Below are positions 52,302 through 60,574 of a stretch of 64,000 nucleotides of DNA, piece by piece. Origin of the DNA: Mycobacterium sp. IS-3022 (GTDB lineage: Bacteria; Actinomycetota; Actinomycetes; Mycobacteriales; Mycobacteriaceae); the NCBI RefSeq assembly GCF_001500065.1, contig NZ_LQIN01000001.1:248001-312000 (forward strand), in the 5' to 3' direction. Below the pieces are notes generated by a model. The model was not told the origin of the DNA, did not search any database, and saw only the letters and a program-made list of their open reading frames with translations. A program made the translations under genes and the position numbers. Positions within the stretch are counted from its first letter, which is position 1. Each line of letters opens with the position of its first letter.

Positions 52302-52353
52302 GCAGTCGCAAAGTGCCCTATTTCGAGGGCATTTCGGGCCAATTTGCGACTGC
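52302..52353. terminator. Bidirectional hairpin between convergent genes
   Basis: GCAGTCGCAAA (52302-52312) pairs perfectly with TTTGCGACTGC (52343-52353). Inside, GCCCT (52315-52319) pairs with AGGGC (52326-52330). The element lies between the stops of rlmB (+) and the MBL-fold gene (-), so a two-way terminator is likely. Confidence 0.6.
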
Positions 52354-52367
52354 ACGCGGAAAAAGGA

Positions 52368-53288
52368 TCAGCCCCACGGATCGGCGGGCTGCCAGAGCGT
52401 GGGCAGGTGCAGCGCGACGCCGTCCTCGTGGGCCAACTGGGACAACACCCGCATCGAAACATCGAGGTCGTCGGCGGCGTAGGGCAGCGCGCGCAGCGGT
52501 TCGTGCAGTGGACGGAAGAAGTCGTCCCAGTGGATGAGCACCACGCGGCGCGCGCGCACCGCCCGCACGGTCTCCTGCCAGTAGTCGACGAGATATCGCT
52601 CGGGTTGTAACCCGAGTTGACCGACACCGAGGTACACCACGTCGGCGCGCAGTCCTGTCAGCGCGCCGGGAACGAACCCCGCGCTGCCGATCACCAGCAG
52701 GCGTCGGTCCGACGGACGGTGGTGAACCAGCGTGGACCACGCCTCGCCACATCGGTACGCCGACGCCTTGACCGGTGGGACGACCGGTCGGGTGATGACA
52801 CCGGGGAACCGGTCGGGTGGACAGTGACCCCCCTCGATGAGCGTGACGTCGTAGGCGCCGAGCCGGACGGCCTCTCGGGCGGTGACGACGACGAGGCGGT
52901 CTTCCGGCAGCCCGTGGCCGCGGCCCACCTGGGCAGCCGATTCTCCGCCCACGATGCTCGCACCGGTCCGTTCGGCGACCACCGCGCTGTCCATCGCGTG
53001 GTCGTAGTGAGTGTGAACCGGTAGGACGGCTTGTAACCGGTCGATGCGCAGGCGGGTCAGGCAGCCGTCGATGCGCGGTTCCGATGGCGCGAGCCGCCGG
53101 AGCGCGACTTCGCCGAGGCTGGGCCGGGAGAAGAAACCGTCGGTCAGCACGGCCGAATCGCCGTCGTCGACGAGCAGCGTGGTGACACCTGCCCACGTCA
53201 CCGTCAGCGGGGCGTCCGGCGCGGCAATTGGGACGTCGAAGTAGTCCGCGTAGTCCGTCAGGTCCGGCCTGCCCAGCTTGAGGCGCAT
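52368..53288 (-). CDS. MBL-fold metal-dependent hydrolase
   Basis: A 306-residue metallo-beta-lactamase-fold protein. VHTHYDHAMD is the HxHxDH metal motif. A second His is in EGGHCPPDR, and LIHWDDFF supplies the C-terminal His-Asp region. Related to UlaG-like/Rv3577 proteins. Substrate unknown. ATG at 53288, ten bases after the mrf stop on the same strand, so it may be cotranscribed with zinc-regulated mrf. Confidence 0.85.
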   Translation of the reverse strand: MRLKLGRPDLTDYADYFDVPIAAPDAPLTVTWAGVTTLLVDDGDSAVLTDGFFSRPSLGEVALRRLAPSEPRIDGCLTRLRIDRLQAVLPVHTHYDHAMDSAVVAERTGASIVGGESAAQVGRGHGLPEDRLVVVTAREAVRLGAYDVTLIEGGHCPPDRFPGVITRPVVPPVKASAYRCGEAWSTLVHHRPSDRRLLVIGSAGFVPGALTGLRADVVYLGVGQLGLQPERYLVDYWQETVRAVRARRVVLIHWDDFFRPLHEPLRALPYAADDLDVSMRVLSQLAHEDGVALHLPTLWQPADPWG

Positions 53289-53298
53289 AGCGCCAACC

Positions 53299-54486
53299 TT
53301 AGGTGCGGTCCTCTCCTTCGAAGGACGTGACGCCCATGTCACTTGCGACGTCCGCGCCGGTATCGCAGGGATCCTCATGCCAATCTCCGAACGGGTCTGG
53401 GTAGCTGGGCCATTCGCCGGGGTGCGACCATTCCTCGTCGGTCAGCAGGGCGGTGCGCAACGCGTCGACGATCTCCTCGGGCTCCGCACCGCACACGAGC
53501 ACGGTGATCGACACGTGCCGGTCGCCGAGGCGGTCGTCCCAGTCGGCGGCGGCCAGCGCCACGCGGTGTGGGTCGGCGTAGACCTGTTCCCCGGAACTCA
53601 TCGCCGCCAGCCATCGACCCGCATACTCGAACCGCATCCCGCCGCCGGCCGATTCCAGCCACATGACGTCGTCGAAGCGATTGGCCAACCACAGCCTGCC
53701 CCGAGTGCGCACCACGCCGTCCAGCAGCACGTCGAGCGCGGTGTGCAGGCGCTGCGGATGAAACGGGCGACGCGCAGAGAAGAGCAGCAAGCCGACGTCG
53801 CCGTCGGCCTCCAGGGACGGTTGCCCCACGAGCAGCGGATCGTGAGGGCTGTCGCTGCGGCCGCGCCGGCTGTCGGGTTCGAGGTTGTCCAGCGCGACTT
53901 CAACCCGCCCGGCCCCGACGGTCAGGCGCGCTCGAGGCGTCAACCGCCGCAACACCTTCAGCGTCTGGGCGTGCGGTTCGCTGAGTACCAACGCGTCGGC
54001 GAACTCGGCCTGCCCCACGACCACCTGTGCCACCGTCCGGCCGTCGTCGAGGTAGTCGTCGCCGACGGCCTGCTCCAGCCAGCCGCGGACGTCGACACAC
54101 GTCACCACGGCGTCGATGCGCACGTCGCGCGCCGCCGGCCCGTCGACGTAGCCGGGGCCTACCCGCACGCGGACATTCTCGATCGCCCAGCAGACCGGCT
54201 CCGGTTCTAGCCACGGCATCAGTTGCACCGCAATGCGATTCACGTCCGCACGCCGATGGAGCCGGCGCAGGAGGACGAGGAGGTCGTTGCGCACCGTGCA
54301 CGCGACGCAACCGCGCACCAACTCCAGCGGCCACTCCGACGTATGTCCGCCGGTTGTCACGCGGCGCACCACCACCTGACCGTCGTAGGTGTGACGGACC
54401 ACTACCGTGCCGGACGCGCCGGCCAGCACCTCGGTGACACCGTCGGCATCGCCTTGACCGCAGATCAGCACCACTGGAGTGCGCAC
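53299..54486 (-). CDS. mrf: Mrf: CobW-like (COG0523) zinc-limitation ribosome hibernation factor
   Basis: A 395-residue COG0523-family protein closely resembling Rv0106 and M. smegmatis Mrf, which recruits the hibernation factor Mpy to ribosomes when zinc is scarce. RGCVACTVRNDL matches the CobW CxCC region with one Cys changed, and FSARRPFHPQRLH starts the C-terminal CobW domain. The N-terminal P-loop, normally GxxGxGKT, reads CGQGDADGVTEV, so GTPase activity is doubtful. GTG at 54486 with GGAGG. It is divergent from the cysteine-poor ribosomal genes across a Zur-type box. Confidence 0.88.
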   Translation of the reverse strand: MRTPVVLICGQGDADGVTEVLAGASGTVVVRHTYDGQVVVRRVTTGGHTSEWPLELVRGCVACTVRNDLLVLLRRLHRRADVNRIAVQLMPWLEPEPVCWAIENVRVRVGPGYVDGPAARDVRIDAVVTCVDVRGWLEQAVGDDYLDDGRTVAQVVVGQAEFADALVLSEPHAQTLKVLRRLTPRARLTVGAGRVEVALDNLEPDSRRGRSDSPHDPLLVGQPSLEADGDVGLLLFSARRPFHPQRLHTALDVLLDGVVRTRGRLWLANRFDDVMWLESAGGGMRFEYAGRWLAAMSSGEQVYADPHRVALAAADWDDRLGDRHVSITVLVCGAEPEEIVDALRTALLTDEEWSHPGEWPSYPDPFGDWHEDPCDTGADVASDMGVTSFEGEDRT

Positions 54487-54500
54487 TCGACCTCCCTGTG

Positions 54501-54522
54501 TTGAAAATGATTGTCATTAACG
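54501..54522. promoter_or_regulatory. Zur-type box between mrf and rpmB
   Basis: TTGAAAATGATTGTCATTAACG contains AATGA-TTG-TCATT (54506-54518), a 5-3-5 inverted repeat. It sits 14 bases before the mrf start and 25 bases before rpmB, where a zinc-loaded Zur would block both promoters. Closely similar boxes occur at 60502 and 62733. Confidence 0.8.
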
Positions 54523-54547
54523 TTAGCGTACCGAGGCGAGGAGGAAC

Positions 54548-54784
54548 ATGTCCGCGCACTGTCAGGTCACCGGCCGAGCACCCGGCTTCGGCAATTCGAT
54601 ATCGCACTCGCACCGGCGGAGCCCACGTCGCTGGAACCCGAACATCCAGACCAAGAGGTACTACCTGCGGTCCGAGGGCCGGCGAATCACACTGCGAGTC
54701 AGTGCGAAAGGAATCAAGGTCATCGACCGCGACGGCATCGAGGCCGTGGTCGCCCGGTTACGCAAGCAAGGGCAGAAAACCTGA
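54548..54784 (+). CDS. rpmB: Ribosomal protein bL28, cysteine-poor (zinc-independent) paralog
   Basis: A 78-residue bL28. The family core [17 protein letters not shown] and [13 protein letters not shown] is present, but only one Cys remains (residue 5) and the CxxC pairs of the zinc form are missing. Such paralogs replace the zinc-binding protein when zinc is scarce. ATG at 54548 with GAGGAGG-like sequence upstream. It overlaps rpmG by one base. Equivalent to M. tuberculosis RpmB2. Confidence 0.95.
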   Translation: MSAHCQVTGRAPGFGNSISHSHRRSPRRWNPNIQTKRYYLRSEGRRITLRVSAKGIKVIDRDGIEAVVARLRKQGQKT

Positions 54785-54948
54785 TGGCGCGCACCGATAT
54801 TCGACCCGTCGTCAAACTGCGGTCGACGGCCGGTACCGGCTATACGTATGTCACGCGCAAGAATCGGCGCAACGACCCCGATCGCTTGGTGTTGCGCAAG
54901 TACGACCCGGTGGTCCGGCGCCACGTCGACTTCCGCGAGGAGCGCTGA
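54784..54948 (+). CDS. rpmG: Ribosomal protein bL33, cysteine-free paralog
   Basis: A 54-residue bL33 without any cysteine: [19 protein letters not shown] and [13 protein letters not shown] match the zinc-independent form (RpmG1). It lies between rpmB and the WhiB-like gene, with one-base overlaps on both sides, so the three are translationally coupled under the Zur-type box. Confidence 0.95.
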   Translation: MARTDIRPVVKLRSTAGTGYTYVTRKNRRNDPDRLVLRKYDPVVRRHVDFREER

Positions 54949-55208
54949 TGGCCACGGGAGCCGCTACCCGACTCTGGCAGTTGCACGCGCGATGCCGCGG
55001 CTTGCCGACCGAGATCTTCTTCGCGTCCGATGCCGAGCGCGGTCAACGCCGGGCAATTCGCGAGGAACAGGCCAAGAAAGTCTGTCGCCGGTGTCCCGTG
55101 CAACGCGACTGCCTGCGGTATGCCCTGACGAATGTGGAGCCCTGGGGCATCTGGGGCGCGACGACGCCGCGGGAGCGGCAGCGGCTCGGCGTGTCTCCGC
55201 CAGGTTGA
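54948..55208 (+). CDS. WhiB-family iron-sulfur regulator in the zinc-starvation operon
   Basis: An 86-residue Wbl protein. Cluster cysteines are C16, C46, C49 and C55 (C-x29-C-x2-C-x5-C). The sigma-contact turn reads EPWGIWGATT, with Ala in place of the last Gly of GIWGG, and a short basic C-terminus (RERQRLG) follows. It lacks the AT-hook of WhiB7. Wbl proteins bind the primary sigma factor and redirect transcription. It overlaps rpmG by one base, at the place where rpsN2 and rpsR2 are expected from M. tuberculosis. Which Wbl class it belongs to is unclear. Confidence 0.88.
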   Translation: MATGAATRLWQLHARCRGLPTEIFFASDAERGQRRAIREEQAKKVCRRCPVQRDCLRYALTNVEPWGIWGATTPRERQRLGVSPPG

Positions 55209-55242
55209 TCGGAGCGCGGGGTGTGGCAGGATCGATGCCGAC

Positions 55243-55350
55243 AGGCGACCGTGACCCGAGGAAGCCGGTGTGAATCCGGCGCGGTCCCGCCACTGTGATC
55301 GGCGCGGTCTTACCGCCGCGCCGGGAGCCAGATACTCCTCGCGGTCGCCT
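55243..55350 (+). promoter_or_regulatory. Cobalamin riboswitch upstream of the BtuFCD-like operon
   Basis: The B12-box core GAAGCCGGTGTGAATCCGGC then GCGGTCCCGCCACTGTGAT (55261-55299) and GCCGGGAGCCAGATACTC are present. The P1 stem is perfect: AGGCGACCG (55243-55251) with CGGTCGCCT (55342-55350). High cobalamin should repress the transporter that starts at 55447. The roughly 95 bases before that start would hold the expression platform. Confidence 0.93.
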
Positions 55351-55446
55351 CCTCACCACAACTGGGGCGGATTTCCCCGGCGAGGACGGCCTCGGCATAC
55401 CGAGCGCGCTTCCCGTCGCATCCGCCCATGACGGGAGGCACGGACA

Positions 55447-56427
55447 ATGGCGGCGCGTCGATACCTTGCCACAGCGGCGATCTCGGCACTGCTTACCGCG
55501 GGATGCGGTACACCGGCACCACCATCGGACACCGCGGCAGACGAAGGCTTGGCTGGCTTTCCCGTCACCGTGACCAACTGCGGCATCACCACGACATACG
55601 AGCGTCCGCCGCGGCGGGCTGTCGCGCTGAATCAGCACGCGATCGAGACGATGTTGGCGCTGGGGCTGGAGGGATCCATGGTCGCGACCGCATTCCTGGA
55701 CGACCAGATCCTGCCGGAGTACCAAGATGCCTACGACTCGATACCGGTGATCGCCGAGGAGTACCCGTCGTTCGAGACGCTGCTTGCCGCCGAGCCCGAC
55801 TTCGTCTACGGAGGATGGGCAAGCGCATTCGACGAGAAGGAAGGGCGCGGACGAGAACGACTGATCGAGGTGGGCGTCGACACGCATCTCAACACCGAGA
55901 ACTGCACCCCGGGGCCGATGACGGTCTCAGCGGTGGACGACGAGATCCGAACGCTGGGCGAGATATTCGGCGTCAGGGAGCGAGCCGAACAGGAAATCGA
56001 ACGTCAACGCCGCACCCTGCAGGACAGTGGTGAGCAAATCCACGGTGTCGCGCCGATTGACGTCGCGGTCTATGACAGCGGCGAGGCGACGGTGTTCACC
56101 TCCGGCGGAGAAGGTATCGGCAACCAGATCATCGAGTCGGCGGGCGGGCGGAACCTGTTCGCCGACATACCGAAGGTGTGGGCCGACGTGTCATTCGAAC
56201 AATTCGCCGAGCGGGCGCCGGACGTCATCCTGATCTACGACTATGGCGACCGGTCGGTTGAGCAGAAGAAGAGGTTTCTGCTCGAGAATCCGGTGCTGCA
56301 GCGAGTGCCGGCGATTCGTGACCAGCGCTTCGCGGTGCTGCCGCTGTCGTCGATCACCGCTGGTGTCCGTGTCGGGCGCGCGGTGAAATCGCTTGCCGAA
56401 CAGCTACACCCGGGCCGAACCGGATGA
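55447..56427 (+). CDS. BtuF/FecB-like ABC substrate-binding lipoprotein
   Basis: A 326-residue periplasmic-binding-protein-like receptor (cluster A, Fe-siderophore/B12 family). The signal peptide ends LLTAGC (lipobox Cys about residue 20). The two-lobed domain contains the typical RAVALNQHAIETMLALG opening and EEYPSFETLLAAEPDFV. The riboswitch makes corrinoid binding the best guess; other members bind ferric siderophores or F420 precursors. It overlaps the permease gene by four bases. Confidence 0.88.
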   Translation: MAARRYLATAAISALLTAGCGTPAPPSDTAADEGLAGFPVTVTNCGITTTYERPPRRAVALNQHAIETMLALGLEGSMVATAFLDDQILPEYQDAYDSIPVIAEEYPSFETLLAAEPDFVYGGWASAFDEKEGRGRERLIEVGVDTHLNTENCTPGPMTVSAVDDEIRTLGEIFGVRERAEQEIERQRRTLQDSGEQIHGVAPIDVAVYDSGEATVFTSGGEGIGNQIIESAGGRNLFADIPKVWADVSFEQFAERAPDVILIYDYGDRSVEQKKRFLLENPVLQRVPAIRDQRFAVLPLSSITAGVRVGRAVKSLAEQLHPGRTG

Positions 56428-57494
56428 CGTCGGCCATCCTGGACCGACCGGCCTCAGCGGTACCGCCGGTTCGTCGAGGCCTTCCATACAGCGTCGCGGT
56501 CACGCTGCTCGTGGTGTTGCTGTTGGCGTGCATGACCGCAGGCGTCACCATCGGGTCGGTGGCGATTCCTCCGGGGCAGGTGTGGCGAATCCTGCTGCAC
56601 GAACTCAATCCGGTGTTGGCGGACGCGACATGGCCGCCGACGCGTGCCTCGATCGTGCTCGATGCGCGGTTGCCCAGGGTCGTGCTGGCGGCGGTGGTTG
56701 GCGCAGGCTTGGCGACATGCGGGATGGCGTTGCAGGCGGTGGTGCGCAATCCGTTGGCCGACCCGATGCTGCTGGGTGTCTCGTCGGGCGCCTCGGTGGG
56801 AGCAGTCTCGGTGTTGGTGGCCGGCGCGGGGGTCGGGCTGTTGGTGCTGCCGCTGGCCGCGTTCGTGGGAGCGTTGGCCGCGCTGGTCGCGGTCTACTTC
56901 CTGGCCCGGACGGGCGGCCGGATGACGACGATGCGGTTGATACTCGCCGGGGTCGCGGTCGCCGAGGTGCTCTCGGCGGCTTCGAGTCTGCTGATCGTCA
57001 CATCCGACGACCCACACAAGGCCCAGTCCGCGGTGCGCTGGATGCTCGGCGGTCTGGGAGGGGCGACCTGGACGATGGTGTGGATACCGGCGATCGTTGT
57101 GACAATCGGTGTGGCGGCGCTGTTGGCGGTGACCCGGTCGTTGAACCTGCTGTACAGCGGTGAAGAGGCCGCGACCGCGCTGGGTCTGGACGTGCACCGG
57201 TTCCGCGCAGCGACGTTCGTCGTCGTCGCGTTGATGGTGGGCGCGATGGTCGCTGTCAGCGGTGCGATCGGCTTCGTCGGCTTGATCATGCCGCACATCG
57301 TGCGCATGCTCGTCGGCGCCGACCACCGTCGCGCATTGCCCGCGGCCGTGCTGCTCGGCGCCTCGTTCCTCATCGTGTGCGACATCACCGCGCGCACGGT
57401 CGCCGCGCCGGAGGAGTTGCCGGTCGGAATACTCACCGCACTCGTCGGCGGCCCATACTTCCTCTGGTTGATGCGACGCAAGGCGCCGGCATGA
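56424..57494 (+). CDS. BtuC/FecCD-type ABC permease
   Basis: A 356-residue permease with about ten helices. FecCD signatures: LPRVVLAAVVGAGLATCGMA and the GAIGFVGLIMPHIVRMLVGADHR cytoplasmic loop that contacts the ATPase. The start (ATGA) overlaps the binding-protein stop, and the stop overlaps the ATPase start. It forms the membrane channel of the riboswitch-controlled importer. Confidence 0.93.
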   Translation: MTSAILDRPASAVPPVRRGLPYSVAVTLLVVLLLACMTAGVTIGSVAIPPGQVWRILLHELNPVLADATWPPTRASIVLDARLPRVVLAAVVGAGLATCGMALQAVVRNPLADPMLLGVSSGASVGAVSVLVAGAGVGLLVLPLAAFVGALAALVAVYFLARTGGRMTTMRLILAGVAVAEVLSAASSLLIVTSDDPHKAQSAVRWMLGGLGGATWTMVWIPAIVVTIGVAALLAVTRSLNLLYSGEEAATALGLDVHRFRAATFVVVALMVGAMVAVSGAIGFVGLIMPHIVRMLVGADHRRALPAAVLLGASFLIVCDITARTVAAPEELPVGILTALVGGPYFLWLMRRKAPA

Positions 57495-58270
57495 CCGGTC
57501 GGATTCACATCGATGACATCACCGTGACGGCGGGGCGTAAAGCCTTGGTCAGCAACGTTTCCCTGCATGTCGGCGCCGGCGAGATGGTGGGCATCGTGGG
57601 GCCGAACGGTGCAGGCAAGACGACGCTGCTGCGCACGCTTTACCGTGCCCAACGACCGACGTCGGGCCGCGTGTTGATCGACGGCGAAGACGTCTGGCGG
57701 ATGCCGGCCAAGCGTGCGGCACGACGGTTGGCGGCGGTACTTCAGGACACTGCTGGCGATTTCGAGCTCACCGTGTTCGACGTGGTCGCCATGGGGCGGG
57801 CGCCGTACAAGCGCGCGTTCGAGGGCGACAACGTCGACGACCGTCGGATCATCGCCGAGGCGCTTGACGCCGTGGACATCTCGGTGTCGGCCCACGAACG
57901 GTTCGACCAACTTTCGGGCGGACAGAAGCAACGTGTGTTGATCGCGCGGGCGCTGGCACAACGCACCGACACGATTGTGCTGGACGAGCCGACCAACCAC
58001 CTCGACCTGCGCCACCAGCATGATGCGTTGCACCTGCTACGGACGACGGGTGCCACTGTCATCGCCGCGTTGCACGACCTCAATCTCGCTGCGGCATACT
58101 GTGACCGGATCTGCGCCCTGGATCACGGCAGAGTCGTTGCGATCGGTACCCCCGCGGAGGTCCTGACCGTCGAAATGCTGGCGGATGTCTACCGCGTCGA
58201 CGCCCGCATCGACATCGATGACGCCAACCTGCTGCGGGTCAACGTGACACCGAAGGTGCAGGCATGGTGA
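57491..58270 (+). CDS. BtuD/FecE-type ABC ATPase
   Basis: A 259-residue ATPase. Walker A GPNGAGKTT, signature LSGGQKQR, Walker B IVLDEPTNHLD, H-loop AALHDLNLA. It matches the subfamily of Fe-siderophore/B12 importers. ATG at 57491 in an ATGA overlap with the permease. It overlaps the FhuF-like gene by seven bases, so all four proteins are made together. Confidence 0.94.
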   Translation: MTGRIHIDDITVTAGRKALVSNVSLHVGAGEMVGIVGPNGAGKTTLLRTLYRAQRPTSGRVLIDGEDVWRMPAKRAARRLAAVLQDTAGDFELTVFDVVAMGRAPYKRAFEGDNVDDRRIIAEALDAVDISVSAHERFDQLSGGQKQRVLIARALAQRTDTIVLDEPTNHLDLRHQHDALHLLRTTGATVIAALHDLNLAAAYCDRICALDHGRVVAIGTPAEVLTVEMLADVYRVDARIDIDDANLLRVNVTPKVQAW

Positions 58271-58926
58271 GGATCAGCACGGAACTGTCCGAGGTCGCAC
58301 GGCACGGCGGATTCTTCGCAATCGCGGTCGGGGGCGATGATCGAGGCTGGCGCCCGGTCCAGGAGTGTTATGCCGACGGCTACGCGGACCTGATAGATGC
58401 GACGACCCGCAGATATGGCACGACCGACCGTCGTGTCAGCGCGTCGCTCGTCCAGATGAGCCACGCCTCGAGGTTGTGGTCGCCCGTTCTCGCCTGTGCC
58501 GTCGCGTACGGCGTGGTACCGGACCTCAGCGGCTTACAGCGCGCCGATGACAGCGCGGCGCTGAGGATCCCTGTGCCCGAAGGCTCGCGGTCTGACGGGC
58601 AACTGCCGAACGCGCTCTACCGCATCGTCGTCGAAGAGCACTTGGAGCGGCTCGCCGACGGACTGCGTGTCAAGGTCGCGCCCCCGCTGCTCTACGGCAA
58701 CATTGCGTCCGCGTTGGTCGCCGCGACGCGCGCGTTGTATTCCGTCCGGCCGCAGCTCCGCGGCGACGCCACCCGCCTGGCTCGGTCGTTGTTGGAGACG
58801 GGACGCCTCGCGGGATGCGGAACGGTCAAACACAACTTGGCTTTTCGCCGCCGTAGTTGCTGCCTGTACTACCGCGTCAGTGACGGTGCGAAGTGTTCGG
58901 ACTGTGCGCTACGACGACTCAGCTGA
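58264..58926 (+). CDS. FhuF-like 2Fe-2S protein in the B12-uptake operon
   Basis: A 220-residue protein ending in SCCLYYRVSDGAKCSDC: CC-x10-C-x2-C, exactly the C-terminal cluster motif of FhuF ferric-siderophore reductases. The N-terminal part has LYGN and HASRLWSP segments typical of the family. FhuF-type proteins reduce imported ferric complexes in the cytoplasm. Here the gene is the last of a cobalamin-riboswitch operon, so reduction of an imported corrinoid (Co(III)) is conceivable, but a ferric substrate cannot be excluded. The stop overlaps convergent pxpA by eight bases. Confidence 0.85.
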   Translation: MVRISTELSEVARHGGFFAIAVGGDDRGWRPVQECYADGYADLIDATTRRYGTTDRRVSASLVQMSHASRLWSPVLACAVAYGVVPDLSGLQRADDSAALRIPVPEGSRSDGQLPNALYRIVVEEHLERLADGLRVKVAPPLLYGNIASALVAATRALYSVRPQLRGDATRLARSLLETGRLAGCGTVKHNLAFRRRSCCLYYRVSDGAKCSDCALRRLS

Positions 58927-59674
58927 AGGGGCCGATCTCGACGCCCTCGGCCAGCAGCCGTTCCCGCACCGCCGTCGCAATCTGCACGGCACCAGGCGAA
59001 TCACCGTGCACACAAATCGATTTGACAGCGATCGGAATTGTCGACCCGTCGACAGCGGCGACCCTGCCCGCGCTCACCATCGAGGCGACCCGGTCGGCGA
59101 TCTCCGCCGTGTCGTGCAGCACCGCGTTGCGCTCACGCCGCGACACCAGTTGACCGTCCGGGCGATAGGACCGGTCGGCGAATGCCTCGGGCACTGTCTG
59201 CATCCCGAGCTGTTCGGCTTCGCGGAAGAATGCCGAGCCCGCGAGCCCGAGCACCGGCAGCGTCCCGTCGACGGCGTGCACTGCCGCGGCGACCGCGTGC
59301 GCCTGGTCCCGGTTGGAGGCGATCGCGTTGTACAGCGCCCCATGGGGTTTGACGTAGCTGACGGTTGATCCGGCAACTTCGGCAAGCGCTTGCAGTGCTC
59401 CGATCTGATAGATCACCTCGGCCGTCAGCTCATCGGGCGGCACGTCGATGAAACGACGGCCGAACCCGGCGAGATCCCGATAGCTCACCTGCGCGCCGAT
59501 GCGCACGCCGCGTTCGGCCGCGGCGCGGCACGTCCGCAGCAGCAGGGCGGGATCACCGGCATGGAAGCCGCATGCCACATTGGCACTGGTGACGGTGTCG
59601 AGCATGGCCTCGTCGTCGCCGAGGCGCCACACTCCGAAGCCCTCGCCGAGGTCGGCGTTGAGGTCGATCCTCAT
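58919..59674 (-). CDS. pxpA: 5-oxoprolinase subunit A (LamB/YcsF family)
   Basis: A 251-residue LamB/YcsF protein: NADLGEGFG at the N-terminus, ANVACGFHAGDP, SYVKPHGALYN and EAFADRSY. PxpA works with PxpB and PxpC to hydrolyse 5-oxoproline with ATP. The partner genes are not adjacent here. ATG at 59674. Its relation to the metal genes around it is not evident. Confidence 0.93.
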   Translation of the reverse strand: MRIDLNADLGEGFGVWRLGDDEAMLDTVTSANVACGFHAGDPALLLRTCRAAAERGVRIGAQVSYRDLAGFGRRFIDVPPDELTAEVIYQIGALQALAEVAGSTVSYVKPHGALYNAIASNRDQAHAVAAAVHAVDGTLPVLGLAGSAFFREAEQLGMQTVPEAFADRSYRPDGQLVSRRERNAVLHDTAEIADRVASMVSAGRVAAVDGSTIPIAVKSICVHGDSPGAVQIATAVRERLLAEGVEIGPFS

Positions 59675-59706
59675 TCAACAGAGCTTAGGCTCGCGGGCAC
59701 CCGGAA

Positions 59707-60381
59707 TCAGGTGAGTTCTGCACGGCGAGGCGGTGAATCGTGCCAGGAGTTCTCCGATACGAATTCGGTGAGTGGCCGTGCGAACGTCCACCTCTCGAGC
59801 TCGAGGGTGGGGCGCTCAGGGAACTCCGGGACTGGTCCAAGGCAGATGACGGCGACGGGTTCGGCGTCATCGGGCATATTCAGCAGCGCGCCGAGATCGC
59901 GTGGTTCGAAAATTGAGACCCAGCCCATGCCAAGGCCTTCGGCTCGGGCGGCAAGCCACATGTTCTGCAAGGCACACGACACCGACGCGAGGTCCATCTG
60001 GGGAAGCGTGCGACGGCCGAACACGTGTGACGCCCTACCGTCGGCGAGCGCCACCACAAACAACTCGGCGCACTCGAGAATCCCCTCCACCTTGAGCGCC
60101 AGGAACTCGTCGCCGCGGGTCCCGAGCGCCTCCGCCGTGCGTAGCCGCTCCTGGTCGACCAAGCGGTGAATCTCGCGCCGCAAGTCGGTGTCCGTGATCC
60201 GGATGAACCGCCACGGTTGCATGAGCCCGACGCTCGGCGCGGTGTGAGCGGCCTCCAGGAGCCTGGCGAGCATGTCTTCGGGCACCGTTGCACCGGGGAC
60301 GAAGCGGCGTATATCGCGTCGCTCGGTGATCGCCCGGTAGACGGCGCGCCGCTCGGCGGGGCTGAAGGCATGCTCTGTCAC
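59707..60381 (-). CDS. bluB: 5,6-dimethylbenzimidazole synthase BluB
   Basis: A 224-residue nitroreductase-fold flavoenzyme. TAPSVGLMQPWRF, FGRRTLPQMDLASVSCALQN and GLGMGWVSIFEP are BluB-specific segments. It breaks down FMNH2 with oxygen to make dimethylbenzimidazole, the lower ligand of B12. ATG or alternative start at 60381. Its presence beside the B12-uptake operon fits a local corrinoid theme, though no riboswitch is seen directly upstream. Confidence 0.92.
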   Translation of the reverse strand: MTEHAFSPAERRAVYRAITERRDIRRFVPGATVPEDMLARLLEAAHTAPSVGLMQPWRFIRITDTDLRREIHRLVDQERLRTAEALGTRGDEFLALKVEGILECAELFVVALADGRASHVFGRRTLPQMDLASVSCALQNMWLAARAEGLGMGWVSIFEPRDLGALLNMPDDAEPVAVICLGPVPEFPERPTLELERWTFARPLTEFVSENSWHDSPPRRAELT

Positions 60382-60501
60382 GCGGTCAGCCTAGGCGGAG
60401 TCACTGTCACACCAGGGACGCAAGAGGTTTCGGCTCAGAGCACTACCGCCGCTTCGCGGTGATCGGCAACCGGTCCGGCTGAGCAGCACGCCGTCCAACT
60501 A

Positions 60502-60523
60502 TTGAAAATGATGTTCATTATCG
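60502..60523. promoter_or_regulatory. Zur-type box upstream of the His-rich protein gene
   Basis: TTGAAAATGATGTTCATTATCG contains AATGA-TGT-TCATT (60507-60519), the same 5-3-5 arrangement as the box at 54501 and identical in 17 of the first 19 bases. It lies 52 bases before the His-rich protein start and 121 bases upstream of bluB on the other strand. Confidence 0.78.
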
Positions 60524-60574
60524 TTAACGTGAGCGCCTATCTGTTGAGAACCAAGAAAGTTCGAGGTCGGCTAC

